NCBI GenBank assembly: GCA_013399305.1
Contig: VXAI01000243.1
Coordinates: 337,325 to 401,324 of the forward strand
Length of the DNA stretch: 64,000 nt
Source of the DNA: Rostratula benghalensis
Taxonomy: Eukaryota; Chordata; Aves; Charadriiformes; Rostratulidae
Direction of reading: 5' to 3'
The notes under the pieces were generated by a model that saw only the letters and a program-made list of their open reading frames with translations, ran no database searches and was not told where the DNA came from. Shown here one piece after another: positions 35,901 through 49,886 of this stretch. Made by a program: the position numbers and the translations under genes. Numbering within the stretch: the stretch's first letter is position 1; every line of letters begins with the position of its first letter.

Positions 35901-38900
35901 TTTTTGTTTGCTTTAAGTAGAATATTGTGTTCTGTGAGTCAGCTGTGTTCTCCTAACCACTGAGGGTGGTAGAGCCATTTCCAATGCATCACTGCCCCCT
36001 CATTGTAATTCTCAAGCTACTTCTGGTTCAGGTTCACTGATGTGAATAAAACTTTTTTTTTTTTCCCCCTCCTCCTCTTCCATTCATGACATAGATGGAG
36101 GAGGGCGAGGGCACTGACTTCAAATGGTAAATAAGGCTGATTTGTTATTAAGCCTTTATATTAAGTTTAGGCAAAACTGACCTCAGGTTTTACGTTGATA
36201 ATGATAAAAAGAATGTAAAGTTTTGATTTTTAATGCTTGAAGTTTAAAGAGGTCATTAGCAAAACAGTTTCATCACCAAATTGTTACACAATATTGAAGC
36301 AAGCGGTTTGCAGGTTTGATTACATGAATCTGAGTCACGAAACTTTGTGCTAGGAGTACAGAACACTAAAGCTACTTCAAACAGGGCTTAGCTAATGTAT
36401 ACCTTGTTATTGGGCCTTGCAGAAACTGAGGAGGATAATGAGAATGGGGCGGTAATAAACTGCATAATGGTCCCTGTATAATACAAGTTTCTTCAGACTT
36501 AATTAGAAATACTAACTATGCAAAGATACCCCAAAACCAACCAGACTTCAGTGTAAATGTAATGCTCAGTTGAATATCAGCCCACCTATTTTACACCCGC
36601 TCTTTGATCTCTACTTGACATTCTGACACTGTGGAGAGATAATATTTTAGAAATTCTCTGAAGTGCAGGATTATAATTTAAATATTCCTCACTTTTTAAA
36701 TCTCCCCTGTGCTAGCCTGGATGAGAGTGTTGGGGACACTGTGGGCAGCCGAGAGGAAGGCAGACAAGTATAGCTGTAAAGCAAAACTTGTGTTCCAAAC
36801 TGTCCAGATCCTTCCCAGAAACTTGTATATTTCAAATGAAAAATCTTGAAGGATGTAATGAACAATATACACTCTGAGAAACTCACAAGCTGGAAGTTTT
36901 AGCTATTACTAATATAGTAAATTACAGTTTATGGGATCCCAGGCAAATAACTGCCCCCTTTTGGGTTTCAGACTAGTGGTTTTTAAAAGTTTGCTTCAAA
37001 CTGAGCCTCTTTTGTATCAGCAGAATACTGAAGGCATGGGTCCATTTAAAAATAACTTGCAGAACCCTGCTGAAGCAGAGCCGGACGCTGCTGTGTGTCC
37101 TACAGCTTTGAAGTAATGCTGGGGGAATAATTCTTAGAAATAAACCCCTCCGTACCACTTCAGCCTTGCTGTAACAGATGCCACTTTAACAGTCTTGAGT
37201 GACTTACAGCTATGCTTAAAAATACCCAGGGTAACTTTCTCAAGTAGTACATGAGCTGCTGAAGGCAGAACAGATTTTTGCCGTGCAGCGTGGGAGTGAG
37301 CTAATTATGACATATTTGACCAAGAATCAGTTGGGTTTTGCTTGCGCTTGGGTGAGAAACTGTGACAAAAATGTTCCCCTGCCACTGAGAGAGAATGCTT
37401 ACTTGTAGTCAGTGTTGAAATACTGTTGGACATAGATTTCCTGTCCCTAAATCCATAGTTGCAGCTGACAGTTATATCCATCTCTTTTGGAAGTCCAAAG
37501 CTTCCTGCCAGTAGGTGCAAGCACGGCTGCAGGATGCAGGGGTCTCTGGGAGTAATCTGGAAACTATTCAAACTGCCTTTTAAAGATTTTTTTTTTTTTT
37601 TTTTTTAATTCTTTGGGTGAAATCTTAAACGCACTGGTTAAGCTTTCCCTCTAAAACTCCACATTTTCCTCTCCTCCCTTGTTGTCATTCCCTGTGGCTT
37701 GGGGTGACGGGTGGGAGGAGCAGAAGGTGTGGGCGCTCCCCCAGTCCTTCCCGCAGCCCTGTTCCAGGCCAGGGTTACTGGGGTGGTTTGTCACTCTGTA
37801 TTTCTTAGGGGCTTTTTGTATGTCCAGAGGTGTGTTAGCAGTAGGTAGAGTGTGGGTTTGTTGTTTTTTTCTCTGTATATGCTCATATATAATTTTTTTT
37901 TTTTTAATGAAAGGATCTTTAATTTCATTGCTGGGGGGAGGGCTTATACCTTGAGGTTTTGGATGATACTAAAAAGAGCTTATAGTACTCTGTTGTATGT
38001 TGGTGCCTGTTTGTGTGCTGTGTTTGTGGATCTGTGGTGCTCCCAAAAACCTGCTGAATGGTGTCCAGTATGTTGATTGCCCTAAACAAGTTTGTTTTTC
38101 TGATCTGAAGCAGAAAACAAACTCTACCATTTTATTTTAAGTACTGTTGTGATCAAGCGTGGCATTCTTCAACTCAAAGGAAAATGGAGTGACAAAACTG
38201 AAAGGCAGGTGAGAGACAGTCAAGCTTTCTGGAGCCTGGGAATGTGTTATTACTGCTGTTTTGTCCTAAAAATGTAGCATTATCTTATGACTCATCCCTA
38301 AACGGTATGTAGTGACTTGGCTGGAGAGCTGTCCTATGGCCCACCCTGCAAATTTGCTCTTTGACTCTTTCGCCGCCCTCCCCCCCCCCCTTTTTTTTTT
38401 TTCTCCTCCTGTGTTTAGCTTTTGCATATTAACACCTATCCAATGATCAAGTTGCAGTGTTGTCTTACAGGTTAAAGCAATGGCTGTTCTAGTTTTAATC
38501 AAGCTCTGCATCTCCATAAAGGTCACTCAGCTTAGGGATGGGTTATGATTTAGTTGAGAACCTTCATCAATAGGGATTTGTGACATACTTGAGGGCAGTG
38601 GGAAGACAAAGGTAAATTAGCCTGACTCATCAAAGGCATGTCAGAGGTGTAGCTGAGTATCTTATCTAAAGGATCTTGAACATATAAGCGTTTGGATTTG
38701 TTGAGATTTTGCTTCAGGTGTAGCATTACCCCGAGAGCAGCAGCTTGTTAGAGTGTTAGCAAGACTTTTCTGTCTTGGTTAAGTTGTGAACTGTATCTTA
38801 AGAGGCAAAGGTTGCTTATTTCAAAACATAATTTAGCAGTTAATTTAGTTGTATGGCTGGATGCTGGCAGTTCAGACTGCTTGTGTGTGTGTGTGTGTTG

Positions 38901-40249
38901 TGTGCCAGTGATTAGTGAGTTAAGTGTAAGGTCTAATCTTTTTTAATGTTCTGAGAAGAACAGGTTTTTGAAAGAGGTGGCTTTATACTGAAATTAATAT
39001 AGTTAAGATTTGGCTATAATTCCAGGTGATGATATAATTTAATGTGACTCAAGAAAATTGAAAGCTCAAATTGCTACTAAAAGTTGAATAGTGCTTGTGT
39101 TCAGTATGTAATGTGTATTATGAACTTATATAAATATCAAATTGAATTATTAATTTAGGGCACAAACCAGGTAAGAATAGTGTTTTCTTTTTTGCTGGTG
39201 CGTGAAAGGTGAATATACTACCTATGTGGCAAAAGGTTTCCTTTTTAGTAGAACAGGATTTTTTGTGGAATGACTGAGCATATCAAAGCGTGTTCTTCTT
39301 TTTCTGAAAATCACGGGAAATAAAGTCAGAAGTGTACAAGGAACCTGGTAAGACTTGCTTCTGAGTTTGAAGGACTAATGAATGATATCCTCCTTCTACA
39401 GAGAATAGTGGGATTCTGTTCCCGTACTCGTGCCAAGGCAGCTCACTTTATTCTTTATGGCTCTTGTTGAGGAGCTGAATTTGCAGTATAACTTTTTGTG
39501 ATGCTGAGCCTGAGTCATTTTTTTTGGCATCTAGTGCTTCTTTTTATGCAGATCTCTGAGATTACTTGGAGCTTGGAGAGTTCTTAGTGACGGTGAAGCA
39601 GATGCCTCATCAGGTAACAGGACCTGTTGCATACTAGACCGAGAAAAGCTATTAATGTGAGCCACGTGATAGCATATTTGTATGAAAACTTTAAGCTATT
39701 GATAGGCATTACTGTTTCTGCAACTTTTGTGGCACTTAGACCTTTCCTGGTCTAAGTAACCAGAGCCTGTTTGTGGGTGGGTTGGTCAAGGACATTCTTC
39801 AGCTCAAGGTGGATGCAAGTAAAGTTTCCATTGGTACAGATGAAAGAACATGGTTTAAGTTCTGCAGGTCTAAACCAATATGGGTTAAGGGGCCAAAGAG
39901 GTACTGTTTGCCGTATGGGATTTTTTTGTATTGGTCTGTTGGAAAACAAAAAACCTGTAAGCTGTTTGGGTTCTCAGTAATAACATCTACTGTTACTTCC
40001 AGAATATTTGCATTTTGTCGCGTGAGACTCTTTGGGAGGTATTTGCTATCTATGTTTAGTTCTGCGCTGTTTTTTGGGGGGTGGGTGAGTTTTTGTTTCT
40101 AGAGCAAGGCGTTTTTAAATTGCAAATTGTGGTGAACAGGAGATCAGTTAGAAGGTACTTGGAAAAAATGAACAGATTTGATCTGGAGGTCATTCGGACA
40201 AGATTGCGACAGTGAGTGTGTTAATGAAAGCTTGTCGCTCCAGACACCA

Positions 40250-40625
40250 TCTCTACTGGTGCCAGAACCTGACCAGGTAGGCAGGATGGAGGTCCCCTGC
40301 ACTGTGCCACAAATGTAAATGTGTTGGTCCCTGTCCGAAGGAGCTTATGATTTAAAAGATGAAACTGAAGGGATGGATGAAACTTAATGTGCTGGGGTGG
40401 GGAGTACGATAAAGATCAAGGCTGCTGCCATTGGCAGAGTGAAGATAAGAGTCAGCCTTGCAGAGAGATAAAAGGCTCCTGAGCGCGGTTGCAGGAGAGG
40501 AAGCTGGTAGAGGCACTTGGAAGGGAGCGATGGAAGGGAGCTAGCTATAAATACAGTGGTTGTAATGGTTTAAATGACTTGAAAAGAATGAGGTAAATGT
40601 CAGAACACCGGCCAGGATATTAATC
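40250..40625. repeat. Ancient dispersed amniote repeat, class uncertain
   Basis: TGGTCCCTGTCCGAAGGAGC, GGATGGATGAAACTTAATG and GGCCAGGATATTAATCTTGG resemble segments of an old repeat seen in many reptile and bird introns. I cannot name the subfamily. Confidence 0.3.
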
Positions 40626-43600
40626 TTGGTAAGAGGAATGTGGGCCAACATGTATCTCTGAGTTAGAAGCATGTCCCAATGTTTACTTCTCCCTTTTAGA
40701 TGTGGAATGTGATGATCCCCCCCTCTCTTTTCCTCTTCCCTTTCTTTAAGTTAGTTTTCCTGCAGCCACGTGGCTGATAGATTTGGTGTAAGCAGGGGTG
40801 CAGGAACAGGAGCATGGGATCCCCAAGTGCAACATTCCTAGGCAGGGAATGTCCCACGGAACGGTGTTCTCTGCTCTTTGGGAGACTTTGCTCCAGCAGT
40901 GAGTGTGGTGGTGCCGCTTTGGCCTTACCACCATTTCCTTCTTGGTTTTGCAGGAGCTTTTTCAGGCAGCATCTTTGAGATTTGGGCAGTGTTCTAGCAT
41001 TGGGGAGGAGGCCGCTGTGTGGCCTGGGAGATCTCTTCCCCTTCAGGGTTTGTAACCAATGCATGAGAGCATTTGAAGTCCTGCTCTGAACAGGGAGGTC
41101 TGGATGGCACCTGCTCATGGTTGCTGTGATGCTTTTGGCTGCTTGAGAGCCGGCTGGGGAAGCTGGAGTGCAAAAGAATTGCTTTGATGGGAGAAAGTGA
41201 TTTTATTTCTGTGTCAGTAGATCAGGTTGAACAGACACTAGTGGTTGTGGGCGAGTCTGGAAGTGGTGGCAGCAGCCAGGCTGTTGAGGGTGTAAGTGAT
41301 TGAAATATTAATGTTGACATGTTCCACAAGGTAAACACTAAACAAGAGTTGCACACTGTTGATTAAACCTTGTCTGTGCCTAGACACGGTTCAGCTCTGT
41401 CCTTTGGGAGTTCCTGAGCTGCTCCTGGAAGCTGAAGGTCCGATCCTTGGCTTCTGTGTGTGAGCTGTGATTTGAGAAGACCTCACTTGACACACATGCA
41501 ATGCAATCTGAACCCATATGACTCAGGGGCTTGGGTATCCTTATGTTAATGCAGACTAAATAATACGATAATTAGAAAATGTAAAAAATTGATGTGTGCC
41601 ACTGCTGTGTGTGGTAGCAGACAATGGCTGAGAGCAAAGATTTTTTTTTTTTTTTCCTTTGGTCCAGGCACGTATGGGCACCTAGGAACTTTTTGCCTTG
41701 GACAGCCACTTATGGCACCAGAGGTGAAAGGAAAAGGTAGTGCTGGATGTGTTCAGATGTGGATGGCTGAAGTGGTTGGGAAGAGCTAAGGCATGAATTG
41801 GAACAGGTGAAACTTTCAGTAGAAAGGAATAACTTTCTGTAGAAAGGAAATGTCAGGGTGATTTGAGGGGTGGGGAACTGTTTCATTAGTCATGAGTGAC
41901 ACTGTCCTTTCTCTTAGTTGTTTATGGTAGTTTTGCTCACTCAAAGCAAAGACCTGTGCCTGCAAGCAGACACCGCCCAGCATAGGAAGAGCAGGGCAGG
42001 TGTATATCATACTTCCCCACAAATGTATTGTGATTTATTTTTTTTTTGTTATTACTTCAGCTTGGGGGATTTCCTGAGCCTGATGTAGTTTGTCTGTTTT
42101 ATAATCCTTTATGGATCTCTAATCCAAGTACTTTTCCAGTCTCTCTTTGATCCTGTGTAAACTCCCTGTATCCCCAGCAGCCTGCGGTCAGTCAGTACTC
42201 ACTGCACGCAGACCTCTCTCTAATTTGGACCCTGCTCTGTTCCAGCTTTGTTTGGCAGCCCCTCGTTTGTGTACTGCAGGAGATAACAAACCCTATCATT
42301 CCTCTCCATGCCACTTAGGATTGTGTAGGTGCTGTATCCTCCTCTGCCATACATCTAGCCAGCGCTGGCAGCGGCTTCCTGCGCTGCACGCAGTGGAGAG
42401 CTGTGCAGGAATATTTATTTTTTCATTTCCTGGCACATCCTAATACTTCTGCAGGCGAAAGAGGGTCCGTGTTACCGGGCTGTTCTTCACCCTGAAGCTG
42501 TTTCACACCTTCCATGAGTTTCTCGGCGCTCTCTGGAAACTCTTGGGGTTATTCCAACTCCTTTTTGGCTGAGGGCGGCGGAGCGGTGCGTGTGTGTGCG
42601 TGCTGTTCAGCCCAGGCTTTGACGGGGTCTGTGCTTTCCTGTTCGCTTCCAACAGTTCTTAAGGGCCAGCGTGGGGCGAGAGTGCAGCCAGGGAATGTGC
42701 TCCTCCCGACTGGCTCGTCAGGGCTCCTGACCTTTGTCACCAGAGCAGAGTGAACTCTAGCAGGTGGCATTGTCAGAAGCCACACAAACAAAGGTTGGTT
42801 GGGTGTTGTTGGTTTTTTTTTTTTGGCTAAAATTTACGTAACTTTTTCTGCAGTTTAGGTGGTCAGTCATAGTATCTTACACACTTGCCATGAGAGTGCT
42901 TTTGAAAGCAGAACTTTCTTCACTTTTCTGCAGCGTGAAAATATGAAATGTTGAACTTACGTGTGTTTTTATGTGGGGAGAAGTTAATTTTAGGTTTTTT
43001 AACTGAACTTTAGGTTTTTTTTTAAAAAAAACAACCTCACAAAAACAAACCACCAAAAAAACCCCACCAACTTGTTGTCAAGCTGTCCAATGCAATTTGA
43101 GTTGGTGCGAGGGCTCTGCCAAAACTGCGTGCAGGTTTCCTAGTTCTAGGAATAGTATCAGTTAAAGAGATGAAATTAGGGAGGGTGCATGAGGCCTTCC
43201 TAGAAACAACACTACTGTTTGTTAAAACAGAAAAAGAAGCCACTGTTGCCGAAGATAAGGCATTTTGGCAAAGTGAATAAAAATGATCTTAAAGCACAGG
43301 AGAGGTTTTTTTGAGTTCATGAAATTGCTAAGCACTAACAAAAGTGGAACCACATTTGAATGAATAGCTGTGAATAAAGATTATTTGCAAGAGTAGCTTT
43401 GTCTCCTAAATTTCAGAAATGCAGCTTGAGGAGGAACACAGTTTACAAGTTACCAGTTTCTATGTTTATCCAATGAAAAGTGAGTCACGTGACAGGCTTT
43501 TTTTAAAAACAAACTTTGTCTTTTTTTTTTTTTGCTTGTGGAAAGTCAGTACAAAATATATTCATTGGCTCAATCTGAGCATCATTAAGTTTGTTGTTGA

Positions 43601-45729
43601 TGATGAAGAGAGTATGTGGGACATGTGTTTAATGATAAGCGTGTAGAGCTCTCCCAGACAAGGAGGTTGGGTTCCCCAGGTGCAGTCACTGCCTATGCCA
43701 TGGCCACAGCAGATGCTGCTGGTTTGTGTTTGTAAACTTGGTGTCCACGTGCCCAAATGAAGAAGGCATTCTGCTTTTCTCACATAACACTGCTTGCCTC
43801 TAGCAAGGGCTAAAGCTATGCCATGAAAAGAAGAACTAGATTAAATAGGAAACAACATAGGATAGTAACTATGTATCTGGTGAGATTTGTGTGTGGGGGG
43901 GTGAATTATCCCTACTAATTTGTGAAGAATGTATTTGGGCAAATTCCCTCCCTCCCCCCGCCCTGCATGCCCTGTGGAAGGTTTGAAATGTAATACACTG
44001 CCGTCCCCCTGCCCTGTCCCCCTGCTGGGAGCAAAACCCTTTTGGACACGCACATTATGTCCTGAGGTTGTGCTGGGATGTGGAGCTTTCCTGAACAACT
44101 GGAATATTGTGTGGCCCATGTGTGCAAGAAAGTCTAGGGCTGTTCTGCTTTTGATCTGCCTAACTTGGATTAATTCCCATTTTCCCCCTAACCTGAAGTT
44201 CAGGAAATGGAGAACTTCAGTAGCGTTCTCCAGAAAGCACTAAGCTGTCTTAGTCTTTGACGTGGAGATTTTAATCATTTAATTATCTTAAATTAATATC
44301 TTCTGTAAGCAAAGCTTTTATCCTTTTAGAAATCAGTTGCAGAATTATGTCAGCCAAAGGCTTTCCCGTAAAAAGAGATATTATTTAGCATGGACTTCTT
44401 TGAGAGAATTAGGATGCGTCTGCTATGTTCTTAAAACCTCTTGGTTTGTTTCGAAGTGGCCTGACTTGTATGACCTTAATAATTGAGATGCAGGAAATGA
44501 AGTGTAAATTGGATATGTTCTCCTCTGATACGTTTTCAAATGGAACCCGCTGGGTTTGCAATCAAATGAATTTAGACTAATCCTTTGCCCCTAAGCTTCA
44601 TAAAACTATAGATTACTTCTGCACACAAAACTTGCAGAACACTTTTTCAGTGTGTTCCTTAATTTCAAACAAATTGTTTTGGAGTGATGGCACACTGCCA
44701 TCCTGTTTTAAAAATTTGCCCTCTTAGTTTCTCTTCTGCCTCGGGATCCTTTTCGTCTGATGGTTCCTCCCAAAGATCCAAAGAGCTGTGTGTGGTTTTA
44801 TAGTCCCACCCCATCTTAAAATAATGAATTTAAATAAATTGTGTAATGTGGAGAACGTTGTTTTAGTTTTCTAAACTTTGCTTATATATTTTGAGAGGTG
44901 ATCTGTGAAAATGTTTGGATGCTTTCTAGACAAGGAGTTGAATTTGTATTGTTCTCAGTGTTCTGGGCAGTAGAGCCCACTTTTGAATAAAGGCTGAAGC
45001 TTTTGTGTGGAATCTGTTAATGGAGCTAAAGTTTGAATAAACAGCCAAGTGCAGTGTAGGGTGCTGTAAAAACTACTTACAACAGTGAATGTCTAGGCTG
45101 CTTCCAAAGTGCAGAAGTTTTCCGAGTTCAAGTTTTTGCTGCTTGTTTTGTTGTAATGATCAGTTATCAGATGTTTTTTTTTTTCATTGGTAGACTGAGC
45201 AGGTTTTCTTGGAAGAGCTTGTGACAATCCAGGAACAGCAGCGTGTTTACACTGCAAGTGAGAGCTATCTTCAAAGTTCTCATCTCTCATCTGGCCACTG
45301 AGTTTCATTTGGTGGCATTTATGTTTTGAGAATGCTAAGGAGCTGATGTGCTGCTTTGTGAACTTGGTTCCTCTCTTCCCAGCTTGTTCACCTCTTACAA
45401 CTTGTTTTCCTTTCACAAGAGTTGTTTGATCCATTTCTCTGACAGCTTCCTTTGCTCTTCTGTCAGTGTTGAGTCAAATACACGTATATGGCATTTGTAG
45501 TGAAATGCTAATCTGGTTTTTATTGTTGATCAGCAATTCTCATATTTGTACTATTAACAAAGGAAATTGTTGGCTGATGAATCTTGTGTTATGAAGACTG
45601 AAATAAGATCATCCAGCTTCACAGAAGCTGTGTTGTTTTCAATGAGCACTTCATGTCCTCCACTGGTTTACTGTCACCTACTGGCAAATCAAAAGATGGA
45701 ACAAGGTCAGGTGTTGGAGGGAAGGACCA

Positions 45730-45917
45730 CCAAGGAGCCCAATGTGTGACTGCTCTTGTTAAGTACACCCAGGTCACTTCCAAAGAATCCCCGTCCCTGG
45801 AGATGTTTGAGGCTAGCTCGAATGGAGCTTTGAGCAGACTGGTGTCCATGCCCATGGCAGGGGAGCTGGAACTAGATGATCTTGAAGTTCCCTCCCAGCC
45901 TAAAACATTCTATGATC
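45730..45917 (+). repeat. CR1: CR1 LINE 3' end fragment in the IRS4 intron
   Basis: Contains GGAGATGTTTGAGGCTAG, CCCATGGCAGGGGAGCTGGA, ACTAGATGATCTTGAAG and ends ACATTCTATGATC, the CR1 3' tail in sense orientation. The 140-codon frame covering it is an element relic. Confidence 0.9.
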
Positions 45918-48900
45918 CTTCTGGTGAGGAACCGCAGAGGTGGAAATCCGCAAGTGAGCTCTGGGCATATCAGCTGCACAACAGACATTGGCCTTGTTCT
46001 CACTTACATTTTACACTGCTTCGACTAATAACTGTTCTTGCTCAGTGTGTGCACGTGGTGCTTTCATGCAGCTGAGTACAGGTCCCTCAGTGTAAACCCA
46101 TGGTCTTGTTGGCACCAAGGCTCCTGCTTGCTCCCTGTGGGCCACTGTGCCACTGGAATGTGAGACAGCTCTTCTGGGAGGATCTTCTGGGTGTGTGGGA
46201 GCTCCTACACCTTTGTGATTCAGAAATCAATAATGGGGCTTGTAACTGCAGAAACGGTCCCTGGCTCTGCTGGAGACCTCACTGCCCTCTGGACACAGGC
46301 TCTGCTGGTTATGACATGAGATTTCTTTGCTGCCTGGAGGATGGTGTTGGGAGACCTGTGGGCCTTTCTGGCTGTGGTCTTCCTGACTGCCACTCTCACG
46401 AATGCTGGTGGTGGCAGATGTGCTGAGAGGGATCTTGCAAGACCTCAGTCTCCTCTTTTCAGAGGGATATTTTTTTTTATGAGTTTCTTTTTGCCTTTTC
46501 TATCTGATACTGATATATGTGTTCACATATGTGTAGGTATAAATAGATACATATATATATGTGCTTGATGCTTTTATCTCCAAAAAAGCTAATGGCTCAG
46601 GGCATCAGCCAGCTTTCCTGCTCTAAATGCAGTATTGAATTTTTCAGCTTTAACAAGGGGATTAGAGAAGTGGTGACAACCAATAGCTCAGTGTCTGAGA
46701 GACTCAAGGCTTTATGAGACTCTTATCAGCTTGTAGGTAAAGCTTCTGTGAAACTCCTTTAAGTTTATTGACAATTCCCACAATTCGTTTTTAGCTTGAA
46801 AATGAAGAGGAAACATTGCTGAAGTATGGTTTCTCACCATGTGGGAAGGGGGGGGGGAACAAATTAATGAGGTCTTGTTTAACAAGCAGAGTTTGGGGAG
46901 GGAGGGAGATGCTGCTGGGAGGTTCTGAGCCTGTCTTTACACTGGTGTAAAACCCTCTCTGAATCTGAGCCAGGACATCCAGGGAATTGAGAAGCTGTAG
47001 TGAAGCTTAGCTGAGGATACTTTCTTCTGGTTTCTTGTAAAGGAATGTGTGTGTTACTCTGAGCTCTCACTGGGGTTACCTGGTGAGCTGGCTTTAGAAT
47101 TGGTTATCGTGCTGCTGAGTTAGCCCAGGTTTGTTCAAATTTGAGTTAAGGCAGGCTCTTAAGGTCTTCCCTTTCTCCTCCAAATATCTTAAATGTAATT
47201 TGGCATAAGTTGGTGAAAATTTTCAAAAAGTTCCAGGTATAAATACTGAGTTCTGCCACGTGGGATTGTCCGTTTCCAACAACTGGGCTTTGCTCTTCAG
47301 AATGTTTTGGGGATGTGCTTGGGGAGATTAGAATAACTTGTCAAACAGCTTTCAGGTGTGCCTTGTGTGTTAGGCGTGGAGGAAAAATGTCCTGACAAAA
47401 GCAGAGACAGTTTTTGAAGTTCCTTTTATGTGAGCTTATAGGTCCACAGCAAGGAAAGGGTGGGGGGATGCTGGTAAATGTTAATTTTGACTGAATAGCA
47501 GTTTAATACAGAAGCTTTAACTGTTTTCGTGTTTGACTTGCCTGCATTGTTGAGGTGTGATTCATTGCCAGCTGTGGGGCATATTTTCATCCTTTGGTCC
47601 TACAACAAAATAATATTTTCTAAAGAGGAAAACTATTTCAAAAATAATAGCTTCACTTGGCTTTTGTGAAAACAAAGCCATCGCTAACCACATCACGCTC
47701 TGCCTGTAACATGCAATAGCTTTTTGTAGTGATCTTATGATGTCTGTGAAATAATAGCAATGGAGATTCTTGAGTTGCGGGTGTATTTTGGCTGTCTCTT
47801 CTTTGAATTGTGGAAAACCAAGTTACTGTGTTTTTGAAATCACTACGTATTCGAAAAATGAGACTCAGCAGCCCAGACCTTGGCGTGGGTCGTGTAGGGA
47901 TAAAAGGGAGTTTCCCCTGAAGCTGAAGGACCCATCTGTGCTACTTCTCTGCTTCCAGCCCTGCTGTGGGCTTTGCTTGTCCATCTCTGGAGCAGTGGGC
48001 AGCCTTTGCCCAGAGCTGGGGTGTCCCCAGGGGCAGTGGTAGGGGTAAGGCTGCTCAGTGCAACTCAGCTGAGCTTGGGGCACGCTTTCTTTCCTTTCCC
48101 CATTCCTTTTGAAGGGACAGTATTTTTAGCTGGACGGAAACCAGATCTTCTCTGACTTAGGGTGGAGCTTGTGTGTGCATACTTTGTGATTGGGTATGTC
48201 AGTAAACATACAGGTTTCCATTATTATACATAATGTGTGGCTTCTTCAGATGGTCACATTTCCTCCAGCACGTTCCTGTGGCAGTGGGGAACTGTGCTTT
48301 CTTTAGCAATGAGTTTTATCTGACTTCCTTGTGGCCCTGTGTTGGCAGGATTAAGCTCCAAACGCTTCTTCCATTCTGGTGGGCCATGCTGACATCGCTG
48401 TGCTTCGTAATGAAGTATTCCCCAGCTTTTCTCTACAGCCACCTGCTCTCCCAGAGCAGAGAGACATCTTGAGCTGTGGGGCTGTGAGGAGAAAAAGTAT
48501 ACCTTTCTGTAGTTGATGCTTTCTGAAGGCTAAACCTTTTCCGCTAGTACTTGTTTCTCAATGCGAGGAACCTGCTGTTTCGTTCTTCACTGTTGTGCCA
48601 GGAAATGGGTCCTGCAGAGATGTACCTCAAACCTTGAAGAGAAGGTGACCAAAGGCACCTGACTGGGAGAGGACAGCGCCCTCAGTCTTGGCTGAGAGGA
48701 CAAAAGTGATGGAAGAGGACAGTCTGGCAGGACAGGGAGACACTGTAACCCATGATTTGGCTGCTACTGCCCCTCCAGACTGAAAACAGTGTTCACACTG
48801 ACTCTGTGGAGAGCAGAAGGGGGTTTGTAGTGAGTTAAAAAAGTGGCTTTTTAGTAAGTTCCTCAATTTGGGCTCATACCGCTGCAGAAAGCGTTCGCAC

Positions 48901-49420
48901 CTCCTTCACCAGTTCATTCTGTGTCAGGAACCTTTTGAGGCATTCTCACCTTGGCGTGGCCACAGTTACTTGCAGAACTGGTGTTCTGCTTGGAGGTCAC
49001 CCTCTCTCCTGTTTCCATTTCTGACTAGTCACCCAACTGTATCTTCCTGTATTACAAGATTTTGGGGATTTTCCCCTCATTTTCCCAAGCACTTTGTATT
49101 TTGCCTTTCCCAGCCTGTTTGAAGCCCCTGGTGTTTGCTGGCAGCAGTACAGGTGGCTGTCAGCCATGGCTTTGTGCTTTTGTGCCCTGTGCTACCTTTT
49201 AGTGAGACTTCCTTGAAAAAGGGAAAACCATACTCTGAGGTGTTTCTTACCATGACTCAATTAAGCTTTTTTTTTTTTTCCTGTGAAGTTGAGGACAGGG
49301 CGTGCAGCTGTCATGTCTTTCCATTCTTGTCTGGAGCCGGAGTTGTGGGGAGCGTTTGTGTTGCAGTTCTGTACCTGCTGGTGGATGGGAGGATGTGCCC
49401 TTGAGTGAGCAGAGCTGTCT

Positions 49421-49474
49421 CCATCCATCCATCCATCCATCCATCCATCCATCCATCCATCCATCCATCCATCC
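49421..49474. repeat. (CCAT)n microsatellite, about 13.5 units
   Basis: Perfect tandem CCAT. It creates spurious repetitive frames (IHPS on plus, GWMD on minus). It lies about 410 bp upstream of the IRS4 exon 2 acceptor. Confidence 0.98.
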
Positions 49475-49886
49475 AGCGCTGCGTGCTCAGTAGCAGCCTC
49501 TGCCCTGCACACGTCCTGCTGCACGGGCAGGATGGAGCTCTCGTGGAACGGGTGCTGGGTGGCTGTGGTGACACGTGGGCTGGCAGCAGGGAGCTGGCTG
49601 CTGCCTGAGCTCCTGCCTGGCCAACGCGTGGCAGCTCTGGGGTGGCAGGGGCTCCTTGGTGCCTGCTTCAGACTCAGGAGTTCTTGCCAATGGCTCAGGG
49701 TTTCTGAGGCGGGTATCACTTGGTGGTGGCCCCGAGTGCTGCATTCAGGGGCTCTCACTTCTGCAGCGGAAAAGCTCTGTGTATTCTCCTCACTAGAAAA
49801 CATTTTTTGCCAATATAACTTGCCTATAAAATGTCAGTGACTTTTTTTTTTCTTTTTCTTCTTCGTCTTCCCCCCTTCCTTTCTAG

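Larger units (their letters stand above)
32899..49886 (+). other. IRS4: IRS4 intron 1 (about 17 kb), inferred
   Basis: The inferred donor is AAAAG|GTTCGT at 32898/32899 and the acceptor is a long pyrimidine run ending in CTAG at 49885-49886. Splicing would replace the last two codons and TAA of the open frame by G|AC then TGA, so the protein would end ...AARKD (1165 residues). A last codon split by the intron matches what I recall of mammalian IRS2 (ending VKE) and resembles the human IRS4 end (KRE). The donor is weak at +3 and +4, so unspliced read-through giving a Gly-Ser end cannot be excluded. Inside I see no other gene; it holds a CR1 tail, an ancient repeat near 40.3 kb, a short TG run at 38882-38898 and the (CCAT)n array. 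Confidence 0.6.

Noticed and set aside
49260..49810. Several frames of 60-180 codons on both strands
   Set aside because: Created by the (CCAT)n array, and they lie inside the inferred IRS4 intron.
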